Part shown: in pieces, positions 63,986-64,000 of the stretch
Layout: each line of letters starts with the position of its first letter
Numbering within the stretch: the first letter of the stretch is position 1
From: Actinostola sp. cb2023
Taxonomy: Eukaryota > Cnidaria > Anthozoa > Actiniaria > Actinostolidae
NCBI GenBank assembly: GCA_033675265.1
Contig: JAUJYZ010000943.1
Location: 62,001-126,000 of the forward strand
DNA: 64,000 nt
Direction: 5' to 3'
Program-made: the position numbers and the translations under genes
Notes under the pieces: generated by a model
What the model was told of the DNA's origin: nothing
What the model saw: only the letters and a program-made list of their open reading frames with translations
Database searches by the model: none

Positions 63986-64000
63986 ATGCCGATCATCAAT

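Larger units (their letters stand above)
60655..64000 (-). mobile_element. DIRS-type retrotransposon, runs off the right edge
   Basis: Gene order on the - strand: RT and RNase H (63985-62915, 5' part outside the window), then tyrosine recombinase (62600-61314), then non-coding DNA with a 79-bp direct repeat. This is the layout of DIRS elements, which integrate by a tyrosine recombinase through a circular intermediate. Confidence 0.88.

Noticed and set aside
52863..64000. Remaining TARS1 exons
   Set aside because: I looked for the motif 3 and anticodon-binding segments on the + strand after 52862 and found none.

Overview
This window is eukaryotic DNA from an invertebrate animal, most probably an anthozoan cnidarian (coral or sea anemone). 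The evidence is one spliced, animal-like nuclear gene with conventional GT..AG introns, lying in AT-rich DNA packed with the transposon spectrum typical of cnidarians: BEL/Pao, DIRS, Penelope-like, L1-like and CR1/L2-like elements, Crypton tyrosine recombinases, THAP- and SANT-domain transposon genes and many MITEs. The palindromic word ACATGTACATGT is also frequent. The species assignment is an inference. No bacterial operon, rRNA or CRISPR array is present.

The host gene is cytosolic threonyl-tRNA synthetase (TARS1) on the + strand. Eleven coding exons (1509-1590, 12880-13009, 13312-13429, 26524-26588, 26710-26788, 28375-28458, 29213-29275, 39757-39854, 39986-40081, 44750-44820, 52700-52862) have matching splice phases and encode about 350 residues, from the TGS domain through the editing domain to motif 2 of the class II catalytic core. 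The first and last parts of the gene lie outside the window or were not found. The exon at 39757-39854 is one base short, which breaks the frame in a T-run.

Everything else recognisable is repeat DNA, mostly in the TARS1 introns. 0-5 kb: MITEs, a 698-bp element with 9-bp target duplications carrying a RecQ-like helicase fragment, a 250-bp foldback, and Crypton and Penelope remnants. 5-12.3 kb: a decayed BEL/Pao element invaded by an L1-like LINE (itself invaded by a MITE) and by a CR1/L2-like LINE. 13.5-20.6 kb: a foldback element and a 5.9-kb THAP-type DNA element with several nested insertions. 21.2-25.5 kb: a transposon copy split by a rearranged Penelope-like insertion with a 14-bp target duplication. 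26-39 kb: short DNA elements including a hAT MITE and a second RecQ-bearing 9-bp-TSD element. 40-44.1 kb: TTAA-flanked MITEs and a Crypton whose recombinase frame is split by one of them. 45-51 kb: MITEs and a 3.0-kb element built from TTCATGAA motifs with a 59-bp tandem array. 52.9-59.9 kb: a Tc/pogo-like MITE and a 5.26-kb DNA transposon with about 630-bp terminal inverted repeats and an unrecognised multi-part protein. 60.6-64 kb: a DIRS retrotransposon (- strand) running off the right edge.

The most unusual signals are (a) a group of elements with terminal TAGCCTG and 9-bp target duplications, ranging from an 840-bp copy with a RecQ-like helicase fragment to copies only 58 and 33 bp long; (b) the long-TIR transposon at 54.7-59.9 kb; (c) the TTCATGAA element at 47.1-50.1 kb; and (d) several insertions whose removal, leaving one target-site copy, restores the interrupted reading frame. 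All calls come from reading the sequence by eye; no alignment or database search was run.
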